A stretch of DNA of 64,000 nucleotides. Source: Rhizobium nepotum 39/7. GTDB taxonomy: Bacteria; Pseudomonadota; Alphaproteobacteria; Rhizobiales; Rhizobiaceae. The position numbers and the translations under genes are program-made. The notes under the pieces were generated by a model. It was not told the origin of the DNA, ran no database searches, and worked only from the letters and a program-made list of their open reading frames with translations. This document shows positions 36,570 through 45,391 of the stretch, one piece after another (positions within the stretch are counted from its first letter, which is position 1; every line of letters begins with the position of its first letter). The DNA lies in the NCBI RefSeq assembly GCF_000949865.1, contig NZ_JWJH01000020.1, positions 88,420 to 152,419 of the forward strand, in the 5' to 3' direction.

Positions 36570-37252
36570 TTCGGGCCTCCCGTCATTGTTTGACCCGATG
36601 TGTGGCTCGCCCCGTCTGGACCGTCAGGCGTGACCTCATCCCTCGCGTCGGTATCCGAGGCGGGTTTGTCGAGGCCGAGCGCCTTCTTTTCGGCTTCGGT
36701 CAGGATAACCGGGACGATCGGCAGCGTCAGCCGCGTCGAGGGTTTCGGTTTCGCCACCGTTCCAGCCGATCCGGTTTTCCCCGTACTGCCCTTCTCGTCT
36801 CCACCGCTCCCCGACGCCGAGTCTGCAGCCGCCGAACCAGGCGTGACTTCGAAATCGGCCACACTCTTGGGGTTTGAAGGCTTGTCGAGGATCGACTGAC
36901 CTATCGCGGCCAGCTCGGGGAGCGCATGCCAGATTGCCGCCAGCCGTGGCCGGCGACATGACGGCATGTCAGTGTCCCGGAGAGTATCAGCATGGACCTG
37001 GACACGATCCCGAAGCGTCCGCCACCCGACGCTATCGCCCGACGACGCCAGCTTTTCGAGGTATGCCAGAAGGGCTGGAGATTCTGCCTCCAGAAAAGTC
37101 TGTTGGTGGTAGGTCGGGCGATACCGTGTGTTCAGGCACTGCCGCACGATGTTGGCGGCAGCTCCGTGCGCCCAATCAAGGTGTGGCATGCCGATATCCC
37201 GAAGGACCGCACGAGCATTCGTCCAGGAGATTTCTTCGCCTGTCGTCATCAT
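36566..37252 (-). CDS. hypothetical protein of mobilisation operon
   Basis: 228 residues, soluble. The N-terminal half is helical (EISWTNARAVLRDIGMPHLD, WRTLRDRVQVHADTLRDTDM). The second half is low-complexity, rich in Gly, Ser, Pro and Thr, with a LPIVPVILTEAEKKALGLDK island. It lies between the relaxase and DotA/TraY genes with 4-base overlaps on both sides. It could be a relaxase accessory or coupling protein; no family is recognised. No signal peptide. Confidence 0.65.
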   Translation of the reverse strand: MMTTGEEISWTNARAVLRDIGMPHLDWAHGAAANIVRQCLNTRYRPTYHQQTFLEAESPALLAYLEKLASSGDSVGWRTLRDRVQVHADTLRDTDMPSCRRPRLAAIWHALPELAAIGQSILDKPSNPKSVADFEVTPGSAAADSASGSGGDEKGSTGKTGSAGTVAKPKPSTRLTLPIVPVILTEAEKKALGLDKPASDTDARDEVTPDGPDGASHTSGQTMTGGPK

Positions 37253-38400
37253 GGTGCTGGCACTCCCGGTGTTGGTTCAGGTTCCTCCAGTGCCGCTGCG
37301 AGTGCCTTGGACAATGTCCGGATTTCATGCTGTGCGGCCACAAGCCGTTCCCGCTGTTGACGGAAAGCGTGACGCTGCTCGGCAGCCTGCTTCTCGGCAT
37401 TGCGCTGCGAGGTTTTTGCTTTCGCGGCCTCTGTTTGCGCTTTTTCCACCGCAGCCTTCGCGGCGGCAAGATCGCGGGCAAACTCCTTGCGGATTTGGTC
37501 GCGGATTCGGGATTCCTGAATACCGTCCACGACGGCACGGACAGCGCCGCCGATCCCGTTCAGACGCTCAGCGGATGCCCTGACCTGTGCCACGTCAGCC
37601 TTGACGGCGGTCGCCTCCGCCTTCGTGCGATTGATGTAGGCTTGCCCCTGCCGTTTCAAGGCCTCCGCCCGGTCAACGGCATTCTGGAGCGCCCGTGCCT
37701 GGGCTTGCTCGGCTTTCCACTCTTCCCGTGTAAGGCGGCGGCGTGCGGGACCGAGACGCGTCAGACCACATGGGACGGCGACGGTTTCGTGGTATGAATC
37801 CTGCCAGTCCCGCATTGCGGCCTTGTAAGCGACGTCCGCACGCTTGTTGAGCGCCTTGCCATCCTCGCCATCTCGTCTGCCGCCAGCCTTCACTGCCTTT
37901 TTGGCAACAGCACCGGGATGATAGACGCCCGCCCGCATCTGTGGATCATTCGTCGGCAGCACGTAGGCATGCACATGCCATTGCTTTTCGTCGGTGTGCC
38001 GGAGGACCGATTTCAATGCGGGACCATATTGCTTCCGCAACCATGCAATCGTCCTCCGCTCCCAGTCCCGTACTTCCGCCGCATTTTTTGGATTGGCGCG
38101 GACTTCCTCGACGGTATATGGATGCGAGGCGACGACCGTGTGCAGGGTCTTCTGTTTGGAATCGAGTTTCCGAAGCTTGCCCCTCGCACCAGGCGTCATT
38201 GCCGCCGCCGCCGCCGTATCGTGCATCTGGCGGACTTCATCGATGCCGAGGCCGTAAATCACCGTCGGGGGCTTGGGATCGGCGACGTGGACGGACGCGA
38301 TAGGTTTGCGGGCTGCCTCGTCGAAGATAAAATCCGTAGACCTGCCCTTGCTGTCAGGCTTCCGCGACCACGATTCCAGGTGGATGAACTGATAGGCCAT
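37249..38400 (-). CDS. MobV-like (Mob/Pre) relaxase
   Basis: 383 residues. The N-terminus MAYQFIHLESWSRK resembles the MobV opening, and RHTDEKQWHVHAYVLPTN (about residues 134-151) matches the MobV metal-binding pattern HxDExxxHxH. The C-terminal third is a long coiled coil rich in Ala, Glu, Lys and Arg. Relaxases of this family nick the transfer origin and stay bound to the 5' end of the strand to be moved. It heads, or is second in, a tightly overlapped six-gene operon. The ribosome binding site GGGGGGATG lies in the end of the preceding small gene. Confidence 0.8.
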   Translation of the reverse strand: MAYQFIHLESWSRKPDSKGRSTDFIFDEAARKPIASVHVADPKPPTVIYGLGIDEVRQMHDTAAAAAMTPGARGKLRKLDSKQKTLHTVVASHPYTVEEVRANPKNAAEVRDWERRTIAWLRKQYGPALKSVLRHTDEKQWHVHAYVLPTNDPQMRAGVYHPGAVAKKAVKAGGRRDGEDGKALNKRADVAYKAAMRDWQDSYHETVAVPCGLTRLGPARRRLTREEWKAEQAQARALQNAVDRAEALKRQGQAYINRTKAEATAVKADVAQVRASAERLNGIGGAVRAVVDGIQESRIRDQIRKEFARDLAAAKAAVEKAQTEAAKAKTSQRNAEKQAAEQRHAFRQQRERLVAAQHEIRTLSKALAAALEEPEPTPGVPAP

Positions 38401-38403
38401 GGG

Positions 38404-38670
38404 TCATCCCCCCGCCTTGAAATCGAAATCTACGCCGTGGACGCATTCCGCGATCGTTCGGGGCCTTTCAAAAAAGGCGGTCTTGCCGAGATTGAAGAGA
38501 TCGCGGCTATCACGTGCTCCTGTGTGATCAAAGCTGCTGAGAAGCCAAGGCCCTTCCCAAAGCTCTACCTGCCAGAAGTTAGCACCCCGGACGACGAGAA
38601 GCCGACCTTCTTCGGCCCTGTCAGCGTGAACAACAAGAATAGGGAGTTCGTGGCTGGGCACGATAGGCAC
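38404..38670 (-). CDS. small hypothetical protein upstream of relaxase
   Basis: 88 residues from GTG 38670, or fewer from a later GTG. It is beta-rich (LPILVVHADRAEEGRLLVVR, NFWQVELWEGPWLL) and ends FERPRTIAECVHGVDFDFKA. Its stop lies 3 bases before the relaxase start, so the two are coupled. The start codon sits inside an 11-base-pair hairpin (38666-38693), which could hide it. Not recognised. Confidence 0.55.
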   Translation of the reverse strand: MPIVPSHELPILVVHADRAEEGRLLVVRGANFWQVELWEGPWLLSSFDHTGARDSRDLFNLGKTAFFERPRTIAECVHGVDFDFKAGG

Positions 38671-38693
38671 TCTGAGGAATGTCTTAGAGTGCC
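38666..38693. promoter_or_regulatory. hairpin over the start of the relaxase operon
   Basis: GGCACTCTGAG pairs with CTTAGAGTGCC (one G-T pair) around a 6-base loop. It covers the first codon of the 88-residue gene on the minus strand. It could act as an operator or as an mRNA hairpin that restrains translation. Confidence 0.5.
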
Positions 38694-38723
38694 CCCAGAC
38701 GCCGCCGGCGGAAAGGGGGAAAT

Positions 38724-38748
38724 TGACTGTAGTGACCGACTACAGTCA
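38724..38748. promoter_or_regulatory. perfect 10-base inverted repeat upstream of relaxase operon
   Basis: TGACTGTAGT and ACTACAGTCA are exact complements separated by 5 bases. The site lies 54 bases upstream of the first gene of the relaxase operon, in the right place for a repressor operator. The binding protein is unknown. Confidence 0.6.
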
Positions 38749-38758
38749 TTCGCGGGGC

Positions 38759-39001
38759 TCATGACATCGGCTCTCCGAGGGCCGCGCTGCGGAGCCATTT
38801 CATGGAGACCTCGGCAGGGTCGATGTCGTCGCCACAGGCGACGAGGCACAGAGGTGCGCCCTTAGCGGCATTCACGAGTAACGGTCCCAAAATTGGAAGC
38901 ACCATTCCCAATGTTCCGGCCAAGGCAGGGGCTTTCAACTCCCATGTGCATGTAATGCGGAAAAGTGTCCGTGCAGTGTATTCTGCGCCATTAAAGATCA
39001 T
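38759..39001 (-). CDS. possible small hypothetical protein
   Basis: An 80-codon frame. The part from LGMVLPILGPLLVNAAKGAP through VACGDDIDPAEVSMKWLR looks protein-like, while the first 25 codons do not, so a shorter protein starting near 38910 is possible. No good ribosome binding site. It precedes the relaxase operon on the same strand. Confidence 0.35.
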   Translation of the reverse strand: MIFNGAEYTARTLFRITCTWELKAPALAGTLGMVLPILGPLLVNAAKGAPLCLVACGDDIDPAEVSMKWLRSAALGEPMS

Positions 39002-39164
39002 CGATGCTGATCGTGGATGGTTGTTAGAACCCGTGCTTCACCTTTTTTATCGCAACTAACATGGGATAACTTCGAATGCCGCCAAAAAGCACTTTGAAGC
39101 CGTGCAAAGCTGTATTTATCTCAGCTACACCCGACAGTTGATCTATTTGCGAGTCTTGGCTTTT

Positions 39165-42100
39165 ATGACTACCGATCAAAAATTCGAACGCACGATACTT
39201 ATTGACGAGCCCTCGCGGGAAGATCAGTTCCACGGTAAAGGCCATGAGCGGACAGCGGCAGCTTTAGCACGGGCGATCACTAGCATGGCGGGACACGACC
39301 GCGCCATCGGCTTGGACGGACCTTGGGGTAGTGGAAAATCGACAGTCGTGGAAATTGCCTGCAACGTGCTGATAGGCAGGCATAAAAAAGGCGAAGCTGA
39401 CTATCGTTTCTTCAACTTCGACATTTGGCAGTCGCAGGGATCGTCTTTTAGGCGGTCGTTTCTCGAACATTTCCTCGACTGGGCAATTGCTACATTTCCC
39501 CACAAACGTTCAAAGCTTGAAGCGATCGAGCGTGATGTGAAGGGTAAGGTCCGCGAAGTTCAATCGAAAAACCAATCGATGTTAGACTGGTGGGGCGTTC
39601 TGGTTATTGCGGCGATCCCGTTCCTGCCAATTTATTACTTTTGGGCTAAATCCGTATTTGACGATAAAAACCGCTCGGAATCGTTCGCGTGCTCATCTCC
39701 AATGTTGCTGCTCTATCTTTTTGTAGGTCTAACTCTCTGCTGGGCTGCCTTGAAGTGCTATCGCGATAGAGGCACTGGAACTCTGTCATGGAGGAATTTC
39801 CCTTCCCAATATCGACAGGCACTTTCTCAGACCCTACTCATTAACTCAAAGCAGTTCGAAAACCAGAAAGTCACCCAGTATATCCGGGAGACTGATCCAA
39901 ACGACTTCGAATTCCAAACGAGTCTACGGCGAATCCTTTCGGTGGTGCAGTCTCGAGATAGCAAGGTCGTCATCGTGTTGGACAACATCGATCGACTGCC
40001 GCGGAAAGAGATTAACGAATATTGGGCACAGGTCCGCGCGGTGTTTTCGAATGGCCCCACAAAGTCCCAGGGAAACCCCGATAGCTCGGTAATCGCTATT
40101 GTTCCTTACGATCGGCATCTGGTCGAAGAAGTCACAAAACCAAAGAATGAGATAGACGAAAATGGGAAGACGGCAACTGCGGCGATTTCATCGCTGAGCA
40201 CGAGAGAGATTTTCTCGAAGACTTTTGACGAAATCCTTCAAGTTTCGCCACCAGTTATGTCCAATTCAAGGGATTTCTTTCTCGAAAAAATTACCAAGGC
40301 CTTGCCAGGCGCAACTGACCGCGATGAGTTATTCCGCGTCTTTCTTATATTCGACCATATCTTGCGCAACGAGAATGGAAAGGCAACCCCGCGCCAGATT
40401 ATAGCGTTCATCAACGAACTGACGGGTATGTACATACTGCATGACGGTCGTTTCCGTATACCAACCGTCGCGGTCTACATCGCGCATGCAGACAGCTTAG
40501 AAGCCAATCCGGCCAAATTGAACGACCGCAATTCGATCGACGAAAAATTGCGAGCTCTCGCCGCCGACCCAAAACTCGAACAGAACCTCGCCGCGATGAT
40601 CTTCAACGTAGAGCCAGAGTTGGCACTACAGCTCTTGCTTGATGACCGTATTGAGGCTGCCGTATTGGAAAGTGCAGAAAGCCTGATTTCTATATCTAAA
40701 GCCCCTGGCTTCGACCTTCGCGTTGATGCCGTCATTCAAAATTATGTCGAAGAGTGGGAACAGAGTGAAACCTTCCCTTCGGTTATCAGCAATTTCGCGG
40801 ACCTTGCCAAGTCTTACGATGGAGATGCTCGGAGCCACTTCTGCAAGAGCCTCGTCGCTGCGGTTATGCGCCTTGGCACGATTCGATTGGCTCCCAAAGT
40901 CTACGAACCGGTACTGCGGATTTTTGAGGTGGCGCGTTCCGAGGACAGAGGACGACTAGCGGTCTCTATCACCAAGTCGGTGTCCAACAGTTGGGCAGAC
41001 ACTTTCACAGTTGAAACAGGTCAGTCTTGGGCGAAGTTCGTTGGAGAACTAAACCGCAGATTAGATGGTGACTCCGGAACCACGTTGCTTGCAAATGCCA
41101 TGGCTGCGGTAACATATCCTACATCGCCACACTTCGTTTTCGGTGCAGCATCAAAAGCAACCGAAGAGGGGATTACAATAGACCAACTTCGCATACCGAA
41201 GCCAGATACTTCAACGGATGAAGCAGTCTTCGCGACGCTCGCGGTTCAAAGGCCGAGCGAAGCCAGATCAGCGTTTCGATCTCTTTCGCAACGTTCGACC
41301 CTGACTTTGGAACAGATGTCAGGGGCATCTGCCGCTCTAGTAAACGCGATTGCTGAGGCCGAGATCGATGACCCAAGCGAACATCTGAGCCGGGTCGAAC
41401 TGCTGGCGGAGATATACACATATGTTCCTTCCGCTAATCGCGGAGAGCTAGAAATTTCAACGCTGTTCGGGCAATCGAAGTTTTACAAGGAACTGTTCGA
41501 ATGCATGGAAACCTCGAGTGACGCGTCATTCGGGGCCGCGTTATTCCTTGCAATCATGATATTTAAAGGGAGTGCGCCACCTGTCCCGACAACACGCAGC
41601 GCCAACGGAGGGCGGGTTGCAGACAAAACCGACGAATACGACCAGTTCGTTGAGGCATTCACTGACGCAAAGGTTGTCTCCGTTGAGCAGTTCCAGCGTG
41701 CGGCGGAGTTGGCTAAACTCGCAGCAAGTTCGACCTTGATAGTGAACTACGGCGCTTCGGCACCGGATAATCCGTTGTTGAAAGGTATTGTCCGGCACAT
41801 GTTCGTCGAAGGTAGCAAGCCGTTGATCACCCTATCCTCAATGTTGCCACACTACGCCTACGTTCGAACCACGCTTGGACCAGACGTGGAAACGGCGCTT
41901 CAGAAATATGCCAGCAGCGCATCCGAAAACGAGCTCGAAAAGCTTACACTTGATAGCATTCCTACAGCGATTGTCAGCGACGTCATCAATTTATCGAATT
42001 TTGAGTGGCGACGGTTTATTGAAAAGGTCAAGACGCTGCTGCAATCAGTCTCGACGGATACTTGGATCGAGCATCTGATCGCTTCCAACGATACGTCGCA

Positions 42101-42692
42101 CATTTTGTTGGAAGTGATCGACGGAACGGATTTCGAATTCTCGGACCCCACTTTCCGGGATGTTTATGTCGAGTTGATCGTTGGCTTACTTGCGGCGCGC
42201 TATTCAGTCGTCAACACGGCGCGTTTTGATCCGTTGCTTGGTTCAATGGGAGCGAAGTTCCAAAGCGATATCCTCCGATCGATCAGGGAGCAAATGCGGG
42301 ATGTTAATGCCTCCAACCTTGAGTTCGCGACCAAAATTTTTCCGAATACCCTGTCAAAGCTGGTAACCGGGGCAGATCGTCTGACCAGGCAAGAGAAGGA
42401 CAATCTGGTTCGGTTCATTCTTTGCCCTGCACTCGAAGGTGCGATTAGGCCGATCTTATCGGACTTCGAAAAGCTAGGGCGAACGAAGGTCAGTGACATG
42501 ATTAAACAATCTGAAAAAAGCACCCAAGAAAAGTTGCAAGGGGCTTCGGAAATTTTTTCTCGCATCAGCGGCGACTTGAAATGGACCAAAAGTATCAGTG
42601 AATTACTCTATGGGAAGCGCCAGTCAAAGTCGCTTTTCGACAAGTGGTTCCGTAAAACTGTTGATCAGAATAGGGATGAAATCGAGGGCTAA
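39165..42692 (+). CDS. KAP-family P-loop NTPase, 1175 residues
   Basis: Large membrane-anchored NTPase. Walker A GLDGPWGSGKSTVVEIA lies near residues 48-64. Two membrane helices follow at about 141-162 (VLVIAAIPFLPIYYFWA) and 177-198 (MLLLYLFVGLTLCWAALK). Walker B VVIVLDNIDRLPRKE is near 267. Two helices between Walker A and Walker B are the hallmark of KAP NTPases. The remaining 750 residues are helical and unrecognised. The ATG at 39165 gives the usual N-terminus ILIDEPSREDQF; an upstream start at 39102 is unlikely. KAP proteins are often found in defence or plasmid-exclusion loci. It stands alone at the right side of the island, and its sequence is more AT-rich than the core. Confidence 0.88.
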   Translation: MTTDQKFERTILIDEPSREDQFHGKGHERTAAALARAITSMAGHDRAIGLDGPWGSGKSTVVEIACNVLIGRHKKGEADYRFFNFDIWQSQGSSFRRSFLEHFLDWAIATFPHKRSKLEAIERDVKGKVREVQSKNQSMLDWWGVLVIAAIPFLPIYYFWAKSVFDDKNRSESFACSSPMLLLYLFVGLTLCWAALKCYRDRGTGTLSWRNFPSQYRQALSQTLLINSKQFENQKVTQYIRETDPNDFEFQTSLRRILSVVQSRDSKVVIVLDNIDRLPRKEINEYWAQVRAVFSNGPTKSQGNPDSSVIAIVPYDRHLVEEVTKPKNEIDENGKTATAAISSLSTREIFSKTFDEILQVSPPVMSNSRDFFLEKITKALPGATDRDELFRVFLIFDHILRNENGKATPRQIIAFINELTGMYILHDGRFRIPTVAVYIAHADSLEANPAKLNDRNSIDEKLRALAADPKLEQNLAAMIFNVEPELALQLLLDDRIEAAVLESAESLISISKAPGFDLRVDAVIQNYVEEWEQSETFPSVISNFADLAKSYDGDARSHFCKSLVAAVMRLGTIRLAPKVYEPVLRIFEVARSEDRGRLAVSITKSVSNSWADTFTVETGQSWAKFVGELNRRLDGDSGTTLLANAMAAVTYPTSPHFVFGAASKATEEGITIDQLRIPKPDTSTDEAVFATLAVQRPSEARSAFRSLSQRSTLTLEQMSGASAALVNAIAEAEIDDPSEHLSRVELLAEIYTYVPSANRGELEISTLFGQSKFYKELFECMETSSDASFGAALFLAIMIFKGSAPPVPTTRSANGGRVADKTDEYDQFVEAFTDAKVVSVEQFQRAAELAKLAASSTLIVNYGASAPDNPLLKGIVRHMFVEGSKPLITLSSMLPHYAYVRTTLGPDVETALQKYASSASENELEKLTLDSIPTAIVSDVINLSNFEWRRFIEKVKTLLQSVSTDTWIEHLIASNDTSHILLEVIDGTDFEFSDPTFRDVYVELIVGLLAARYSVVNTARFDPLLGSMGAKFQSDILRSIREQMRDVNASNLEFATKIFPNTLSKLVTGADRLTRQEKDNLVRFILCPALEGAIRPILSDFEKLGRTKVSDMIKQSEKSTQEKLQGASEIFSRISGDLKWTKSISELLYGKRQSKSLFDKWFRKTVDQNRDEIEG

Positions 42693-42744
42693 CTTGTGGT
42701 TGCCCTCGGCGACATTCCCTTGAATGGAGACTCATGCTGTTAGC

Positions 42745-44319
42745 CTAGTCGGGTTCGGCGTACTCCCCAAAGACACCAAACTCCTGGAAATCGCTTTCCG
42801 TCTGCTCCTGCAGTCGGAGCCATTCTTCACGGGTTAAAGGGACCTCCGGCTCATCCAGTTCGAACCAGCGATCATCCGGGCGCTTGGATTTTCCGTGCGC
42901 ACCGAGGATCATATCTTGCCAGAGTTGCAGCATCTTGAGTTTCAGGGATGAATCGGTATCGAGGTCATAGAATTTCTGAATGACGCTGATCTTGCCTTCG
43001 CCCTTGTGCGTAACTTTTGCAACCTCGCTTACGATATCGTCATACGGGAAACCAAGTTTGCGGCCCTTCTTTCCGATGTGGCTGACGAACGCTCGCCGTA
43101 AGTCGTGGCTGGCGAAGTCGGTTCCTTCTAACGGTCCCCCAGGCTTTCGCGCCGCCTGAAAAATGTCGTTGATGAGCTTGTTCGATATGTGTCCGTTACC
43201 AGGTATGTGGGCGTAACGCTTCTTCAACTGTGGGAAGAGGAAGTTATTGGCGTCTTTGTCGGGGGATCGCTCCCGGTATCGCATCAGAGCGGTATGTCCT
43301 GCCCATGCCGCCCAAGACGGCAGGGGGAGAGGACGGTATAGCTTGTTCTTGTCGGGCCCTAAATACCAGACGTAGTCGAACCGTGTGGAACCGTACGTCC
43401 GTGCCATTTGATTATGAAATGTCGTCGTGACCGTTTCAATTCGTTGTCCCGTCAAGGCTTGGAGCGTTACGGCTCGTTTTGCCTCGTGGGCAAATTCCTT
43501 GTCTTCCAACCAAAAAAGGAAATCGTAGAGCTGTTTAAGGGACATGTACGGACGGTCGAAAATATCGTCTGCGTTCACGATATCGCGCTTCTTCAAATCC
43601 GGCTGGTCGACGGCGGGCAACCCGATGGTTGGATTCATTTTCAACCCGGTAACCCGTCGAGGGTCCATTGCGAACTTGAAGGCTGCCTTGAGCCCGTTTT
43701 CCGTTTGCTCAGCCGCTCGAACATTGTCCTTCGGAATACCGTTGACCATCCCTCCACGCTCGAGAATATTCTGGCGGACGGTCAAAATATCGAGTTGCGT
43801 GACGTTCGCGATCGGCCTGCCTGCGATGTGCTTGAAATCGGAGGTGAGCTTACTGTTTTTCGCTGCTCCAAGCGCTGAGCGATAAGTCGCATACATCGCA
43901 TCGCTCTTGTATATCTTCGCCCACGCGAGATATTCGTCCCGAAGAACCTCCCATGTCCATGCACCGTCGATTTTCACGGCGGCTACGTTCTCCGCAGCTT
44001 CGACGGATGGTGTAGTGGTAGGCTGCGATAAAAGAGCGGAAACCATGATTTTAATGTCATCGTTTTTCCGACCAGCCTTCCAGCTCGCCTTTATCTTCGC
44101 GGCTATTTCACGAACGAGCGGCATCTGATCGACTCTGAAACCGTCCAGCGGCGCGAAGGAAATTTTGTGGTTCTTGGTCATGACCCACCAGTGGGCACTT
44201 CCGTTTTTCACCTGGATGCACAAGCCGGCGACGTCGCTGTCCCGGAACACGGCGGCGGTGCGAGACTGTGCGGCTGACCGCGCCTTATCAATCGTTTTCC
44301 TATCTATGTATTCGGCCAC
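42745..44319 (-). CDS. tyrosine integrase of the island
   Basis: 524 residues from GTG 44319, chosen because AGGAGGT sits just upstream; a longer frame to 44376 would read through the GGCCACC repeats. The C-terminal catalytic domain has Arg293 in ALTGQRIET, H405-x-x-R408 in SHDLRRAF, a following THKGEG and the nucleophile Tyr451 in QKFYDLD. The N-terminal 250 residues hold the arm-binding and core-binding domains (AEYIDRKTIDKARSAAQSRT at the start). It should integrate the element at tRNA-Thr and, with an excisionase, excise it. Its gene lies 218 bases inside the right attachment site. Confidence 0.93.
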   Translation of the reverse strand: MAEYIDRKTIDKARSAAQSRTAAVFRDSDVAGLCIQVKNGSAHWWVMTKNHKISFAPLDGFRVDQMPLVREIAAKIKASWKAGRKNDDIKIMVSALLSQPTTTPSVEAAENVAAVKIDGAWTWEVLRDEYLAWAKIYKSDAMYATYRSALGAAKNSKLTSDFKHIAGRPIANVTQLDILTVRQNILERGGMVNGIPKDNVRAAEQTENGLKAAFKFAMDPRRVTGLKMNPTIGLPAVDQPDLKKRDIVNADDIFDRPYMSLKQLYDFLFWLEDKEFAHEAKRAVTLQALTGQRIETVTTTFHNQMARTYGSTRFDYVWYLGPDKNKLYRPLPLPSWAAWAGHTALMRYRERSPDKDANNFLFPQLKKRYAHIPGNGHISNKLINDIFQAARKPGGPLEGTDFASHDLRRAFVSHIGKKGRKLGFPYDDIVSEVAKVTHKGEGKISVIQKFYDLDTDSSLKLKMLQLWQDMILGAHGKSKRPDDRWFELDEPEVPLTREEWLRLQEQTESDFQEFGVFGEYAEPD

Positions 44320-44378
44320 CTGGACCTCCTGATATTTTGGGGCCACCAACTCTGATTGGGGCCACCCTGGGGCCACCG
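44314..44378. repeat. right cluster of GGCCACC repeats, possible integrase arm sites
   Basis: GGCCACC at 44314-44320, then GGGGCCACC at 44339-44347, 44358-44366 and 44369-44377; the last two are spaced 11 bases apart. Bases 44359-44378 match 20345-20364 exactly. The cluster overlaps the integrase start region, so bound integrase could also repress its own gene. Confidence 0.65.
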
Positions 44379-44536
44379 GGCTTCTTGTGCAAGAGTGGAG
44401 CAGGTAGCTTTGGAGGTCTTCTAAATTGCTTTGAGAAATCGATAAAATGTTAATACTTTACAGTTATTTCAAAGTGATGGCGGCGATTTTTGATTTACGA
44501 GTGATCACTCGAAAAAGTTGCATTTTACCTTTTGGT

Positions 44537-44584
44537 TGATTTGTAATCAGGGGGTCACGAGTTCGAACCTTGTCGGGGGCACCA
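44537..44584 (+). repeat. attR: 48-bp copy of tRNA-Thr 3' end
   Basis: Identical to 20237-20284. Only the 3' two thirds of a tRNA are present; the upstream bases do not complete a D-arm or acceptor stem, so this is an integration scar and not a second tRNA gene. Confidence 0.93.
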
Positions 44585-44642
44585 GTATTTTCAATGGCTT
44601 GGCCATTCACCATCCGTATTTTATTGCTGCTTCGGGCGATGC

Positions 44643-44996
44643 CTAGGGCTTGATGTGGTACAGCTTGTGCACGATCGCCCAGTTGCCTTCGTGTTCCAGC
44701 AAGGACAGATATTCGTAAAAATCCATTCCGTCGAAACGGGTCGTCAGCTTCACTGAGGCGCTGTCGCCCTCCTTGTCGATGCCCAGGATTTCGAAGGTGG
44801 GGTCGTGGTCGGGGAGGCCGCGTTCGCTTTTGCGCATCTGGCCGACGAAATCCTCCAGCGACAGCCATTCGGTCTCGCCCTCGAAGGTGCCGACGATGCT
44901 GGCGCGCGGATCGAAAACGTCACGCATCAGGCCCTCATCCGCATAGGCCATCGCATGCACATAGTCCGTGACGGTCTGGGTAATGGTTTTCGGCAT
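44643..44996 (-). CDS. NTF2-like (SnoaL-type) protein
   Basis: 117 residues with the alpha-plus-beta barrel pattern of putative lumazine-binding/NTF2-like proteins: VTDYVHAMAYADEGLMRDVF, DPRASIVGTFEGETEWLSLE, and a last strand WAIVHKLYHIKP. The ATG at 44996 has a GGGAGGG site. Such proteins are small ligand-binding domains or isomerases; no catalytic role can be assigned here. First core gene right of the island. Confidence 0.8.
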   Translation of the reverse strand: MPKTITQTVTDYVHAMAYADEGLMRDVFDPRASIVGTFEGETEWLSLEDFVGQMRKSERGLPDHDPTFEILGIDKEGDSASVKLTTRFDGMDFYEYLSLLEHEGNWAIVHKLYHIKP

Positions 44997-45391
44997 CGGA
45001 TCGTCCCTCCCTTCAGATCCAAAAGCTGAGCTTACACCCGTTGGCGCGGTTCCACCATAACCCCCTGAAAACGTGCCGGTTACGTCCTTGGTCAGGCTGT
45101 TTTGCTGCGGCTTCGGGAAAGGTGGCGTCCATGGTTCGACATGTTTTGCCGACGCTTTCCACAATTTTGTCCCGCCTGTCATTATAGTCGCCTTGGGTCC
45201 GACAAATTTCGGTATCAAGGGCTTTTCCGTCGGTCGCGATGCGGCATGTCGCAAGGCTTTTGTGTGGGCTTTGCCGGTTAAACTGCGGCGGCGGGGTGCC
45301 GTGCGGACCGATTTGGCCTATGATCCGTGCGCATGCCGCTCGGCAATAGCGGATGGTACGCGGGTAACAGGTTGCGTTTGAAGGTGTTTTT
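44997..45391. other. gene-free 395-base region
   Basis: No convincing gene on either strand; it should hold the promoters of the two divergent flanking genes. I see no clear repeat or RNA in it. Confidence 0.4.

Noticed and set aside
20285..44536. Prophage
   Set aside because: No capsid, terminase, portal, tail or lysis genes; the content is mobilisation plus defence.
44537..44584. Second tRNA-Thr gene
   Set aside because: Only the 3' part is present; the preceding bases do not form a D-arm or the 5' acceptor strand.
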